A stretch of DNA of 64,000 nt from a bacterium (GTDB lineage: Bacteria > Vulcanimicrobiota > Vulcanimicrobiia > Vulcanimicrobiales > Vulcanimicrobiaceae): contig JAJYFL010000005.1 in NCBI GenBank assembly GCA_021790935.1, forward strand, positions 1-64,000. Reading direction: 5' to 3'. The notes beneath the pieces were generated by a model. It was not told the DNA's origin. It did no database searches and worked only from the letters and a program-made list of their open reading frames with translations. This document shows positions 8,057 through 16,561 of the stretch, in pieces. The translations under genes were made by a program, and so were the position numbers. Positions within the stretch are counted from its first letter, which is position 1, and each line of letters starts with the position of its first letter.

Positions 8057-8383
8057 ATGACTCCGTACAATATGGCAGTCAAACGTACGAAGAAAGCGGC
8101 GCCGAAACGCGCTGCAAAGAAAGCGGCGCCGAAGCGCGCTGCAAAGAAAGCGGCGCCGAAGAAGCGCACCGCCCGCAAAGCAGGAACGCGCAAGAAAGCC
8201 ACCCGCAAGAAGGCCACCCGCAAGAAGGCCGCAGGCCGCAAGAAGACGACTCGTAAGAAAACCGCAGGGCGCAAGAAGACGGCTCGTAAGGCTACCCGCA
8301 AAGTGGGAGCCCGCAAGACCGCGCGAAAAGCGACCCGCCGTAAATCCACCGCACGCCGGAAGAAGGCCGCTCCAGCAGCCTGA
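8057..8383 (+). CDS. lysine/arginine-rich histone H1-like protein
   Basis: A 108-residue protein made almost wholly of K, R, A and T. The early part repeats KKAAPKRAA, followed by RKKATRKKA- and GRKKT-type repeats. This resembles bacterial H1-like proteins (AlgP and Hc1/Hc2-like tails) that bind and compact DNA. The ATG at 8057 is preferred because GGAG lies 5 bases upstream; an in-frame ATG at 8072 lacks a ribosome site. It has its own promoter and a strong terminator, so it is a single-gene, probably highly expressed unit. Whether it acts on the nucleoid or on RNA is inference. Confidence 0.8.
   Translation: MTPYNMAVKRTKKAAPKRAAKKAAPKRAAKKAAPKKRTARKAGTRKKATRKKATRKKAAGRKKTTRKKTAGRKKTARKATRKVGARKTARKATRRKSTARRKKAAPAA
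8090..8170 (+). repeat. 27-base tandem repeat inside histone-like gene
   Basis: Three adjacent 27-base units (8090-8116, 8117-8143, 8144-8170) encode the KKAAPKRAA repeat. The first two differ by one base; the third diverges at its end. Such units can change in number by slippage, which would alter protein length. Confidence 0.75.
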
Positions 8384-8402
8384 AGCCGGCGTCGTTTACG
8401 TC

Positions 8403-8436
8403 AGCGAGTCGCCGTCATTGCGACTCGCTTTTTTTT
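8403..8436 (+). terminator. rho-independent terminator after histone-like gene
   Basis: Perfect 10-base stem AGCGAGTCGC (8403-8412) with GCGACTCGCT (8420-8429), 7-base loop, followed by eight Ts. It lies 20 bases after the stop codon. Confidence 0.92.
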
Positions 8437-8447
8437 GACCTGATACG

Positions 8448-8535
8448 AAAATGGCGTATCCGCGCTGCGCGCTCCACGCCCCCCACACGCAAAGCGCGTG
8501 GGGCCCCCGGCCTTCGGCCCACTTGCATTTTCATC
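8448..8535 (+). repeat. dispersed palindromic repeat, copy 1
   Basis: About 88 bases running from GAAAATGGCG to GCATTTTCATC, with a GC-rich core containing CCCCCGGCCTTCGGCCC. Nearly the same element occurs at 16562-16650 and, inverted, at 32795-32886. The ends are short inverted repeats (TGAAAATG type). This copy is the most diverged of the three in its middle. It lies between a terminator and the 3' end of a minus-strand gene. Confidence 0.7.
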
Positions 8536-8569
8536 TGTTCAGGGTGGCCGCCCGCAGCCATGGGTTACT

Positions 8570-9835
8570 TCATACCGTTCGGAGAATCGGCCGAGCCAAC
8601 CACACCCAGAGCACGGCCAGCGTGCTCGCGACTCCGACCAGCACGAATCCGCGATGCAGCCCTACCAGCGACGCGAGCGCGCCCAGCACGAGCGCACCGG
8701 CCGGAACGATGCCGAGCGCAACCATCGAGTAGACGGAGATCGCACGGCCGCGCACCGCCTCGGGCGAGAGCGTGAGGATCAGCGTATTCGAAGTGCCCAA
8801 GAATACGAGCGTCGCGGTGCCGATGATAAAAAGCACCGGGAGGGCCCATGCGAGATTCGGCACGGTGCCGAGCGCGAGAACGCCGGCGGACATTACCAGC
8901 GCCGAGAGCAGCCATAGCAGCCCGCGGCGCTCGCGCGAACCGAAGTACGCGGTCAGGAGCGCGCCGGCGAATCCGCCTACGCCGGTGGCGGCGATGGCAA
9001 TGCCGAGCCAGGTCGCGTTCGCATGAAAGACGTTGACGGCGAACGCCGGCAGTAGCGTACCGTAGGGGCGCACCAGCACCGCGGTCACGATGAAGACGAT
9101 AATGACCGGGCGGAGGATCGCGTGCCCCAGCAGATAGCGCAATCCTTGCCACACGGCACCCGCGAGCGGTTCGCGCCGAGCCGCGCTCGGGGGTGAAGGC
9201 TGCATGAACGCCAGTGCGACGACGACGGCCATCGTGGCGACGGCGTTGATGTAAAACGATCCGGCTATGCCGATGCTCGCGATGAGAACGCCGGCAATCG
9301 CCGGGCCGATGACCGCCGGCGCGTTGAACGCGACGGAGTTCATGCCGATCGCATTGCCGACGTAATCCCGGCCGACCAGCAGGGGAACCCAGCTCTGGCG
9401 CGTCGGCGAATCGAAGGACATCGCCGCGGCGTTGAGCGCCGTGATGACGATGAGCCCGAGGATCGTCATCATATGGAGCGTCGTGAGCACGGCGAGCGCG
9501 AGCGCGAGGAGCGCCATCGCGGTGTTGGTGAAGGCGAGCACGCGCCGCCTCGGCCACGTATCCGCAACGACGCCCGCGACGGGCGAGAGCAAGAGCACCG
9601 GAACCGCGCGCGAGAGTCCTTGCAGGCCCAGAAAGAGCGCTGCGACCGCAGGCGTCACGGCCAGCTTCGCGATGAAGTATCCGGTGGCGGTCAGCTGCAT
9701 CCAGGTCCCGAGGTTGGAGATCATGAGACCGATCCACAGCAGCCGGAAATCGTGAAAGCGCAGCGACGCGAAGATGCCGAGATCGCGTTTGGGCAGCGGT
9801 CGCTCGATGAGCGGCCGCTGCGGTTCTTCCGTCAC
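8570..9835 (-). CDS. MFS transporter, EntS-like
   Basis: A 421-residue MFS permease of the MFS_3 (EntS/enterobactin-exporter-like) type with about 12 helices. The N terminus shows FRLLWIGLMISNLGTWMQ, a segment typical of this subfamily, then LSPVAGVVADTWPRRRVL as motif A. The longer reading frame upstream belongs to the kinase-like gene in another frame. The true start is the GTG at 9833-9835, which overlaps the stop of that gene (GTGA) and implies translational coupling. Substrate unknown; relatives export siderophores or drugs. Confidence 0.82.
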   Translation of the reverse strand: MTEEPQRPLIERPLPKRDLGIFASLRFHDFRLLWIGLMISNLGTWMQLTATGYFIAKLAVTPAVAALFLGLQGLSRAVPVLLLSPVAGVVADTWPRRRVLAFTNTAMALLALALAVLTTLHMMTILGLIVITALNAAAMSFDSPTRQSWVPLLVGRDYVGNAIGMNSVAFNAPAVIGPAIAGVLIASIGIAGSFYINAVATMAVVVALAFMQPSPPSAARREPLAGAVWQGLRYLLGHAILRPVIIVFIVTAVLVRPYGTLLPAFAVNVFHANATWLGIAIAATGVGGFAGALLTAYFGSRERRGLLWLLSALVMSAGVLALGTVPNLAWALPVLFIIGTATLVFLGTSNTLILTLSPEAVRGRAISVYSMVALGIVPAGALVLGALASLVGLHRGFVLVGVASTLAVLWVWLARPILRTV

Positions 9836-10449
9836 GCGCGCAGCTCCACCGCCCGCACGACGAGGGCTGCGGCGCCCGCCAAGCCGAAGGTCGCGGTATC
9901 GATCGTAATATCGTAATGCGACGTATCGCCCCAAGAGATATCGTAATAGGCGCGCATGTACGCCTCGCGAGCCCGGTCGATGCGGTCGATCTCCGCCGCA
10001 GCCGTGGCGCGATCGACGCCGAGCCCCGTGGTAATGCGTTCGATTCGCCAATCCCGCGGCGCGTGCATGAAGATGCGCAGGGCCTCCGGCCGGCGGCCGA
10101 CGATCGCGTTCGCACCGCGGCCGAAGATCACAACGCTGCCGCGCGCGGCAAACTCGCGCACGGCCTGCCGTACCTCCTGCAGGCATTCCTCATCGAACGA
10201 GACGGCATCCGCAACGCCGCCGCCGACCTCCGGCGTACCGAGCTCGAGCACGCGCAGCACGCGGCTTCCGACCGAGGTCCCGGTCTCTTCGGCCGATTCG
10301 ACCGCCTCCGGCGAGATCCTTAAGCGCTTCGCTACGACGACCGGGAGCTGCTCGTCCACGAACTCGTAACCCAGAGAGCGCGCGACGTCCCGGCCGACTT
10401 CGAGCGCGCCGCAGCCGTAGCGGTTGGCGATGGTAACGATCATCGACAT
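9832..10449 (-). CDS. cytidylate kinase-like family protein
   Basis: A 205-residue protein of the cytidylate kinase-like family (PF13189 type). The N terminus MIVTIANRYGCGALEVG is a variant of the usual P-loop start, and VIFGRGANAIV plus RIFMHAP are family segments. The canonical GKS/T P-loop is altered (RYGCG), which is common in this family. The nucleotide substrate is unproven. Translation starts at the ATG 10447-10449 (or 10443). It is co-transcribed with the MFS transporter through a GTGA overlap and is divergent from the beta-helix gene at 10569. Confidence 0.75.
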   Translation of the reverse strand: MSMIVTIANRYGCGALEVGRDVARSLGYEFVDEQLPVVVAKRLRISPEAVESAEETGTSVGSRVLRVLELGTPEVGGGVADAVSFDEECLQEVRQAVREFAARGSVVIFGRGANAIVGRRPEALRIFMHAPRDWRIERITTGLGVDRATAAAEIDRIDRAREAYMRAYYDISWGDTSHYDITIDTATFGLAGAAALVVRAVELRA

Positions 10450-10568
10450 GACGCTACGCCCCCGCACCGCAAAGCGCCTGGCCGCCCGAAGAGGTTTTTT
10501 CGAAGGCATGCACCCGGTTCCGCTGCAATAGCCACGGTAGGGCACACATAGATACGGAGCACGCACAG

Positions 10569-11336
10569 ATGATTCTCTCCAGCGGAACGAAGAAACCGAA
10601 GATTCACCCGTCGGCCTACGTGGCGCCGAGCGCGACGGTTAGCGGCGACGTCACGATCGAGGCCGACTGCGCGGTGCTGCATGGCGCGGTGCTCTCGAGC
10701 GAAGGCGCGCCCATCCTGCTTGGAACGAGCAGCGTCGTGATGGAGAACGCGGTCCTCAAGGGCAGCGGCGGCAAAGCCATGCAGTTTCCGCTGAGGATCG
10801 GTGCGCGCTGCATCGTCGGGCCGGGTGCCTACGTCGTCGGCGCGACGGTCGCGGCCGGCTGTTTCATCGCCGCCGGCGCCAAGGTGTTTAACGGCGCGAC
10901 CATGGCGGAGGCCACGAGCGTAGCGCCAGGCGGCATCGTCCACGTGCGCACGCACCTCGCGAGCGGTCAGCACGTACCGATGCAGCACGTCGCCTTCGGA
11001 GATCCCGCGACGATCTACCCGCCCGATCGCGCCGGCGAGGTGCGCGAACGGCTGGACTTCTTCGAGACGGTCTTCAACCTTCCGCAGAGCGACGACGTCC
11101 GCGCCAAAGCCGCGAGCGCGTATGCGGCGTTCTTGCGCGCCTCCCACGCACAGGACGCCATCGTGGACGACGGGCTCAAAAAGGCCGCGCCGAAGCCGCC
11201 GCTGCGCAAGCACGAGGAGCCACCGCCGACGCAGGTCGCCGAGGTCGACAAAGTCGTGGATGTCATGTTTTTTGAGTTGCAAGAGATGGAGCGGCGCCGC
11301 AAAGAGTCGATCGAGCGCGGGAAGAAGCCGCGCTAA
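10569..11336 (+). CDS. left-handed beta-helix protein, gamma-carbonic-anhydrase-like
   Basis: A 255-residue protein whose first 170 residues form hexapeptide repeats ([LIV]-G-x4 type) as in the gamma-carbonic anhydrase/acyltransferase superfamily: HPSAYVAPSATVSGDVTIEA, then CIVGPGAYVVGATVAAG. The histidines that bind zinc in gamma-CA are not in their usual places, so carbonic anhydrase activity is doubtful. The C-terminal 85 residues are charged, mainly helical and lysine-rich at the end. It is probably a structural or transferase-like trimer. It is divergent from the kinase-like gene. Confidence 0.7.
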   Translation: MILSSGTKKPKIHPSAYVAPSATVSGDVTIEADCAVLHGAVLSSEGAPILLGTSSVVMENAVLKGSGGKAMQFPLRIGARCIVGPGAYVVGATVAAGCFIAAGAKVFNGATMAEATSVAPGGIVHVRTHLASGQHVPMQHVAFGDPATIYPPDRAGEVRERLDFFETVFNLPQSDDVRAKAASAYAAFLRASHAQDAIVDDGLKKAAPKPPLRKHEEPPPTQVAEVDKVVDVMFFELQEMERRRKESIERGKKPR

Positions 11337-11354
11337 CAGGTTGCGGAGAAGCCC

Positions 11355-12182
11355 TCAGCGTGCCCCGCTAGCAGGCTCCACCGAGACGCGCGTCATCGTA
11401 TCGCCGACGCGGATCGCGTCGAGCGCATCGAATCCGTCGGTCATCCCTCCAAAAACGGTGTACTGCTTATCGAGAAACCGCGCGTCGCCCAGGCAGATGT
11501 AGAACTGCGATCCGGCCGAATGCGGGTCCGACGAGCGCGCCATCGCAACCGTGCCGCGCAGATGCGGCCGGTCGTTGAACTCGGCCGCGAGCCGGTACCC
11601 GGGCCCCCCGGTGCCGTTACCCGACGGGTCGCCGCCTTGCACGACGAAGCCCGGCTCGACCCGGTGAAACGTCAAGCCGTCGTAGAATCCCGCCTCGGCG
11701 AGCTTCACGAAGGCCGCGCAATGCCGCGGTGCGTCGTCTGCAAAAAACGTAAAAACGATATCACCCTTCGGGGTGGCGATGCGGACCGCAGAGGTGCGCG
11801 CCTTCTCGGCGTACGCCGCCAGGTCGTCGCCCGTGGGGGCGGTATGGATAGTCATTGCGCTTCTTTCATATGTGGGAGTGTCGAGCAGTCCGGGAGGCTT
11901 GCGCACCGGACTCCCAAAGGCCTGGCTCGCGGCGAGCGCGGCGAGCTTGCCGCGGCGCGAGAGGCGTTTGAAGCGCACCTCCGCTCTGCGAGCGGCGGAG
12001 ACGTCGGGCTCGTCCCACCAAGCGAGCAGGGTTACGGGCAAGCGTGACCTCGTGTACTTCCCACCGCGGCCCGTGGCGTGCGCGCGCACGCGCCTCGCCA
12101 AATCGCCGGTCCAGCCCGTATAGAGCGAGCCGTCGCGGCAGCGCAGAACGTACACGACCGCGGGGGCGGAATCTGCTCTCAC
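11355..12182 (-). CDS. GIY-YIG endonuclease domain fused to cyclophilin-type PPIase
   Basis: One open frame of 275 residues holds two domains. Residues about 8-90 are a UPF0213-type GIY-YIG domain (VVYVLRCRDGSLYTGWTGDL, followed by RVRAHATGRGGKYTR). Residues 110-275 are a cyclophilin (FHRVEPGFVVQGGDPSGNGT, then SAGSQFYICLG). No stop separates them. An internal ATG at 11853-11855, preceded by GAAAGAAG, could make a free 166-residue PPIase. Thus the unit is either a true fusion or two products from one frame. The cyclophilin active-site segments FHR and QFYI are intact. It is transcribed away from the anti-sigma kinase gene. Confidence 0.82.
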   Translation of the reverse strand: MRADSAPAVVYVLRCRDGSLYTGWTGDLARRVRAHATGRGGKYTRSRLPVTLLAWWDEPDVSAARRAEVRFKRLSRRGKLAALAASQAFGSPVRKPPGLLDTPTYERSAMTIHTAPTGDDLAAYAEKARTSAVRIATPKGDIVFTFFADDAPRHCAAFVKLAEAGFYDGLTFHRVEPGFVVQGGDPSGNGTGGPGYRLAAEFNDRPHLRGTVAMARSSDPHSAGSQFYICLGDARFLDKQYTVFGGMTDGFDALDAIRVGDTMTRVSVEPASGAR

Positions 12183-12241
12183 GGGGGTTTTAATTCTCCC
12201 TTAATGCGGTAGACTCTGTAGCGGCACATGGATGGCGTGCG

Positions 12242-12727
12242 ATGATGCGGGGCGACGACTGCCCCGACCACGAGCTGGGTGACCGCGCGAGGCGGCCGCT
12301 CAAGGTTCGTATCCCCCCCAACGCCTGCTTCGGTAAGAGCGTCCGGGACGAGATCCTCGCCTTCGTCGAACGCTCCTCCGTCGAGTGCCTGGAACTCGAC
12401 GATTTCATCGTCGCCGTCGGCGAGGCGACCGCGAATGCGATCGAACATTCGGGGGCTGAAAGCGTCATCGAGGTCCGTTGCCAGATCGAAGACGACAAAA
12501 TTTTCGCAACCATCGTCGATTCGGGCAGCGGTTTCGAGATCTCTTCCAATGCCGGAATGCTCCTTCCCGAGGCCTTGAGCGAGCGGGGGCGGGGCTTGCC
12601 GATCATGCGCCGGTGCACCGATATCTTCGCCGTGCACAGCGTGCCCGGCAAGGGAACGACGGTCGTTCTCGGGCGCTATTTTCAACGCCAGGAAGACGGC
12701 ACTGAGGACAATTCCCAGGCATCGTGA
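12242..12727 (+). CDS. anti-sigma regulatory factor (RsbW-like serine kinase)
   Basis: A 161-residue HATPase_c protein of the RsbW/SpoIIAB class. The N box is EATANAIEHS, the G1 box is DSGSGF, and the G2 region is RGRGLPIMRR. These proteins bind a sigma factor and phosphorylate an anti-sigma-factor antagonist. No STAS antagonist or sigma factor gene lies next to it, so its partner is elsewhere. It is followed at once by the M28 peptidase gene on the same strand, probably co-transcribed. Confidence 0.85.
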   Translation: MMRGDDCPDHELGDRARRPLKVRIPPNACFGKSVRDEILAFVERSSVECLELDDFIVAVGEATANAIEHSGAESVIEVRCQIEDDKIFATIVDSGSGFEISSNAGMLLPEALSERGRGLPIMRRCTDIFAVHSVPGKGTTVVLGRYFQRQEDGTEDNSQAS

Positions 12728-12737
12728 AGTGGCGGGG

Positions 12738-14102
12738 ATGAAGCCTCGCATCGCTATCGCCTACCTGGCGCTCGCGGCGCTTGTCGGTGCCATCCTACCC
12801 GCCGGTGCCGCCGCCGCCCCGCCCATCACCCGCGCACCGATCGATCCGAAGATCGCCGCCATGGTTGCCGCCGTCTCGGCAAGCGGCGTACGCGCGTACG
12901 ACACCAAGCTCGTCGGGTTCGGAACGCGCAACGACTTCTCCAACCGCCTGCACTCCAAGACGCGCGGCGTCTTCGCCGCCCGAGATTGGATCGCATCGCA
13001 GTTCGAGGCCGACGCCAAACGCAGCCACGGCCGCATGACCGTTTCGTTCGATACGTACGAACAGCCCAAGATCTCGCGAACGCCCCGGGCCGTAAAGGAA
13101 TCGAGCGTCATCGCCGTACTGCGCGGCGACGACGCAGGCGCAGCCACCTACGTGATGTCGAGCCATTACGACGATTGCAACGGCGACTGCACCGATGGCA
13201 TCCGCAACGCGCCGGGCGCGGACGACAACGGTTCGGGCACGTCGGCCGTTCTCGAGGCCGCCAAGGTCATGGCCGCGACCCGTTTCCACGGTACGATCGT
13301 ATTCGCGTGTTTCGACGGCGAAGAGCTCGGGCTGTGGGGTTCGAACCATTTCGCGCGCGAGATGCGCGCCAAGGGCGTGCACGTGGCAGCCGATCTCAAC
13401 AACGACATCGTCGGCACTTCGCTCGAGCCCGATGGAGGGCGCGATCCCTACCGCGTGCGGGTCTTCAGCGAAGCGTTGCCTTACAACGCCAAGATTCCGT
13501 TCGTCAACCTGATCGGTTCGGAGAACGATTCGCCGTCGCGCGAGCTCGCACGCTTCGTCAAAGAGACGGCCCAGCAGTACGTGCCGCCGATGAAGGCCAC
13601 GCTCGTCTATCGCGCGGATCGCTTCCTGCGCGGCGGCGACCAGGAATCGTTCCAGGCGCAGGGCTTTCCGGCGGTGCGCTTTACGGAAGCGCACGAGACG
13701 TTCGCCCACCAGCACCAAAACGTGCGGGTGCAAAACGGCGTCCAATACGGAGATCTGCTGAAGTACATCGACTTCAACTATCTCGCACGCGTGACGAAGA
13801 TGAACGTCGCGGCGCTGGCGGCGCTGGCGCTCGGGCCGGAGCAGCCGGGCGACGCGCAGATGGTCATGAAGCACTTGGGGTACGATACGACTTTGCGCTG
13901 GAAGCCCGTCGCACGCGCGGTCTCGTACGAGGTTGTTTGGCGTGCGACGACCGCTCCGATGTGGCAGTATTCGGAGAACGTCGGAGACGTCACGCAGGCG
14001 ACCGTAAAGGTCAACAAAGACGACTACATCCTGGGCGTGCGTGCGGTCGATGCCAAAGGCCGCCGCAGCCCGGTCGCCTACCCTCTACCCGTGCGCGGCT
14101 AG
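12738..14102 (+). CDS. secreted M28-family zinc peptidase
   Basis: A 454-residue protein with a Sec signal peptide (residues 1-24, ending GAAAA). The M28 metal ligands are visible: SSHYDD (His and downstream Asp), PGADDNGSGTSA (bridging Asp), FDGEELGLWGS (catalytic Glu-Glu), DLNND, and the final His in FTEAHETFAHQHQ. The C-terminal 90 residues resemble a fibronectin-like fold (LGYDTTLRWKPVARAVSYEV). It probably acts as a periplasmic or secreted aminopeptidase. The ATG at 12738 fits the signal peptide best; a GTG at 12729 is possible. The 3' end overlaps the convergent aminotransferase gene by 18 bases. Confidence 0.87.
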   Translation: MKPRIAIAYLALAALVGAILPAGAAAAPPITRAPIDPKIAAMVAAVSASGVRAYDTKLVGFGTRNDFSNRLHSKTRGVFAARDWIASQFEADAKRSHGRMTVSFDTYEQPKISRTPRAVKESSVIAVLRGDDAGAATYVMSSHYDDCNGDCTDGIRNAPGADDNGSGTSAVLEAAKVMAATRFHGTIVFACFDGEELGLWGSNHFAREMRAKGVHVAADLNNDIVGTSLEPDGGRDPYRVRVFSEALPYNAKIPFVNLIGSENDSPSRELARFVKETAQQYVPPMKATLVYRADRFLRGGDQESFQAQGFPAVRFTEAHETFAHQHQNVRVQNGVQYGDLLKYIDFNYLARVTKMNVAALAALALGPEQPGDAQMVMKHLGYDTTLRWKPVARAVSYEVVWRATTAPMWQYSENVGDVTQATVKVNKDDYILGVRAVDAKGRRSPVAYPLPVRG

Positions 14103-15398
14103 CGACGTTGACGAGACCATCGCTGCGAGCGAGGCGTCGATCGCGCTGATGGTCTCGTCAACATCGATCTCGGTATGCGCCGTCGATACGAACATCACTT
14201 CGTTCTGCGATGGCGGCAACAAGATCTTGCGCTCGCGCATCGCGTGGTAGTATGCGGCGTAGGCCTCCTTGTCGGCGGCGAGGGCATCGTCGTAGTTGCG
14301 GTTCGGCGCTCCCGGCCGGAACTTGAAATCGACGATCGACTCGTGCTGCACGACGGCATACGGCAGAGCCTGCCGTTCGAAAACGCTCCGAATGCCGTCG
14401 GCTAAACGCTTTCCGAGCGCATCCATCCGTGCGTAGTATTCGGGATGCTCCTCGAGGAGATCGAGAACGCGGTGCGCCATCCCGACCGCGAACGGGTTGC
14501 CCGCATGCGTGCCGCCGGTGAACGTCGATCCGGCCGGCGCGAGCGCGGCCATCACGTCTTCGCGCCCCCCGAACGCTGCGATGGGAAAGCCGCCGCCCAT
14601 GATCTTGCCGATCGCCGTCATATCCGGCACGGTCCCGACGCGCGCCTGCGCGCCCCGCAGCCCAAACCGCAGCCAGGTGATGACCTCGTCGAAGATCAGC
14701 AGCGCGCCGGCACGCCGCGTGCGCTCGCGCAGCCCCTCGAGGAAGCCTTCGACCGGCGTAACGTAGCCCATGTTACCGACGATCGGTTCGACGACGATCG
14801 CCGCCAGATCGTCCTCGCGCCCGCGCAGAAGGTTGTCGACGCTCGCGAGATCGTTGTAGCGGGCCACGGCAACGTCGCGCGTTACGGCCGCGGGAATGCC
14901 GCTTCGCGCCGCATCGGCCGTGTGCGCCGAAGCGCCGGCATCGAGCAGCGCCAGATCGAAGTGCCCGTGATAGTTCCCCGCAAACTTGAGGACGAGGTTG
15001 CGGCGCGTGTAAGCGCGCGCGACGCGGATCGCGCTCATCACCGCTTCGGTGCCCGTCGTGACGAAGCGCATGCGCTCCATCGAGGGCAGGTACGCGCGAA
15101 CGCGCTCCGCCAAGCGCACCTCCTCGGGGTGCGTCGACCCGTAGACCAGGCCGTCGCGGGCGAGCGCATCGAGCCCGCGCGTGAGCGCCGGATGGTTGTG
15201 CCCGAAGAGCAGCGGCCCGTAGGCCATGACGTAATCCACGTAGCGCTCGCCGTCGTCGTCGAAGGCATACGCGCCATCCCCGCGCACCTGCACGAAGGGT
15301 TCGCCGCCCACCGCCCAGCCCGAGCGGACGGGCGAATCGCAGCCGCCCGCCAAGACGCTTCGCGCGCGCTCGTAGCTTCGCATCGGTTGAATCTGCAT
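14085..15398 (-). CDS. hemL: glutamate-1-semialdehyde 2,1-aminomutase (HemL-like aminotransferase)
   Basis: A 437-residue class-III PLP enzyme. The N terminus has AGGCDSPVRSGWAVGG, a close variant of the GSAM GGVNSPVR motif. Further on are FVTTGTEAVMSAIRVARAYT, the PLP aspartate in LIFDEVITW, and the Schiff-base lysine in AIGKIMGGGFPIAAFGG. This is the GSAM pattern for making 5-aminolevulinate from glutamyl semialdehyde in tetrapyrrole synthesis. A related aminotransferase of another pathway is not excluded, since no other hem gene is adjacent. The open frame upstream of 15398 overlaps the divergent Mrp gene and lacks homology, so ATG 15398 (or 15383) is chosen. Confidence 0.85.
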   Translation of the reverse strand: MQIQPMRSYERARSVLAGGCDSPVRSGWAVGGEPFVQVRGDGAYAFDDDGERYVDYVMAYGPLLFGHNHPALTRGLDALARDGLVYGSTHPEEVRLAERVRAYLPSMERMRFVTTGTEAVMSAIRVARAYTRRNLVLKFAGNYHGHFDLALLDAGASAHTADAARSGIPAAVTRDVAVARYNDLASVDNLLRGREDDLAAIVVEPIVGNMGYVTPVEGFLEGLRERTRRAGALLIFDEVITWLRFGLRGAQARVGTVPDMTAIGKIMGGGFPIAAFGGREDVMAALAPAGSTFTGGTHAGNPFAVGMAHRVLDLLEEHPEYYARMDALGKRLADGIRSVFERQALPYAVVQHESIVDFKFRPGAPNRNYDDALAADKEAYAAYYHAMRERKILLPPSQNEVMFVSTAHTEIDVDETISAIDASLAAMVSSTSLAAHG

Positions 15399-15464
15399 AA
15401 CGGAGGCAGCGAGGTTCCCTTCCCGCGCACGGGCCCCTTCTGGGCGGAAGGCGAAACACCGGGC

Positions 15465-16559
15465 ATGCCTCACATCGAGATGGAGATCGCTCCGCACTCC
15501 AATATTCGCGAACTCGTCGCCCAACTGCCGATCGCGGCCGACGTCTTGACGCGCTTCGGCCTGCACTGCGCCGGATGCGGCGTCGGCAAATACGAGACGA
15601 TCGAAGAAGGCGCAAAGGCGCACGGCCTGCGCGTGGAGCCGATCGTCGCCGCGTTGGTCCAGGCGCGTCTTTCGGGTTTCGTCCCCAGCATCGCGCAGGT
15701 CGATCGCGAACCGCTCCGCCGCGCGCCCGGCGAATTTAAACGGCGGGCCGCGATCGCACACGTCATCCCCGTCATGTCGGGCAAGGGCGGCGTCGGCAAA
15801 TCGCTCGTGACCGCGCTGATCGCGGTCGGCTTACGGCGCAAGCATTTTCGCGTCGGCATCCTCGACGCCGATATCACCGGGCCGTCGATTCCGAAGATCT
15901 TCGGCCTGCGCACCCCGCTTGCGATCGAAGCCGATCCGAACGCGCCCGCGACGCCGCAAGGCAACCCCCAGCCGCTGATGGTGCCGGCCGTCTCCCGTAG
16001 CGCGATCGAGATCGTCAGCTCGAACCTGCTCACCGACAAAGAAGACACCGCGATGATCTGGCGCGGACCTATCCTCTCCGGCGTCATTCGCCAATTCTAC
16101 GAACAGGTGCTCTGGAGCGATCTCGACTATCTGCTCGTCGATCTGCCGCCGGGCACCTCGGATGCGCCGCTGACCGTGCTGCAGTCGCTCGCGATCGACG
16201 GGGTGGTGCTCGTAACGATGCCCCAGGCGCTGGCGACGATGATCGTGCGAAAGGCTGCGAACCTCGTTCGCCAGCTCAAGAAACCGGTGCTCGGCGTCGT
16301 TGAGAACATGTCGTACTTCGTCGCGCCCGATACGGGAACGAAGTACGAGATCTTCGGCCCCTCGTATGCGGAGAAGGTGGCGGAACTGGCGAACGCGCCG
16401 GTGCTCGGACGCTTGCCGATCGATCCCTGGAAGGCCCTGCTCGCCGACGAAGGCCGCATCGAGGAGATCGACGACCCGATCTGCGACGAACTCGCCGAAG
16501 CGCTGATTCGCGCGCTCGAAGCGCACCCAAAACCGAAGGAGACGATCTCGCTTATATAA
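15465..16559 (+). CDS. DUF1858 domain fused to Mrp/NBP35-type iron-sulfur carrier ATPase
   Basis: A 364-residue protein. Residues 5-65 are a DUF1858-like domain with the CxxC motif GLHCAGCGVG. Residues 95-355 are an Mrp/ApbC P-loop ATPase with the deviant Walker A SGKGGVGKS (105-113), DADITGPSIPKIFG and DLPPGTSDAPLT. ApbC/Mrp proteins carry Fe-S clusters to apoproteins. The usual C-terminal CPxCG motif that binds the bridging cluster is replaced here by APDTG (after NMSYFV), so the only CxxC is in the fused domain. The long frame upstream of 15465 is non-coding shadow of hemL. Confidence 0.85.
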   Translation: MPHIEMEIAPHSNIRELVAQLPIAADVLTRFGLHCAGCGVGKYETIEEGAKAHGLRVEPIVAALVQARLSGFVPSIAQVDREPLRRAPGEFKRRAAIAHVIPVMSGKGGVGKSLVTALIAVGLRRKHFRVGILDADITGPSIPKIFGLRTPLAIEADPNAPATPQGNPQPLMVPAVSRSAIEIVSSNLLTDKEDTAMIWRGPILSGVIRQFYEQVLWSDLDYLLVDLPPGTSDAPLTVLQSLAIDGVVLVTMPQALATMIVRKAANLVRQLKKPVLGVVENMSYFVAPDTGTKYEIFGPSYAEKVAELANAPVLGRLPIDPWKALLADEGRIEEIDDPICDELAEALIRALEAHPKPKETISLI

Positions 16560-16561
16560 AG

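Noticed and set aside
8090-8170. Tandem repeat as a CRISPR array
   Set aside because: Units are directly adjacent without spacers and encode a repetitive protein.
9836-10186. Upstream extension of the EntS-like MFS protein
   Set aside because: This part is the cytidylate-kinase-like gene out of frame; the GTG at 9833-9835 fits the family N terminus.
12795-13874. 359-codon minus-strand open frame
   Set aside because: Shadow of the M28 peptidase gene; no family features and opposite to a clear signal-peptide protein with metal motifs.
14445-15464. 340-codon N-terminal extension of the Mrp gene
   Set aside because: It lies antisense to hemL and has no homology; DUF1858 starts right after the ATG at 15465.
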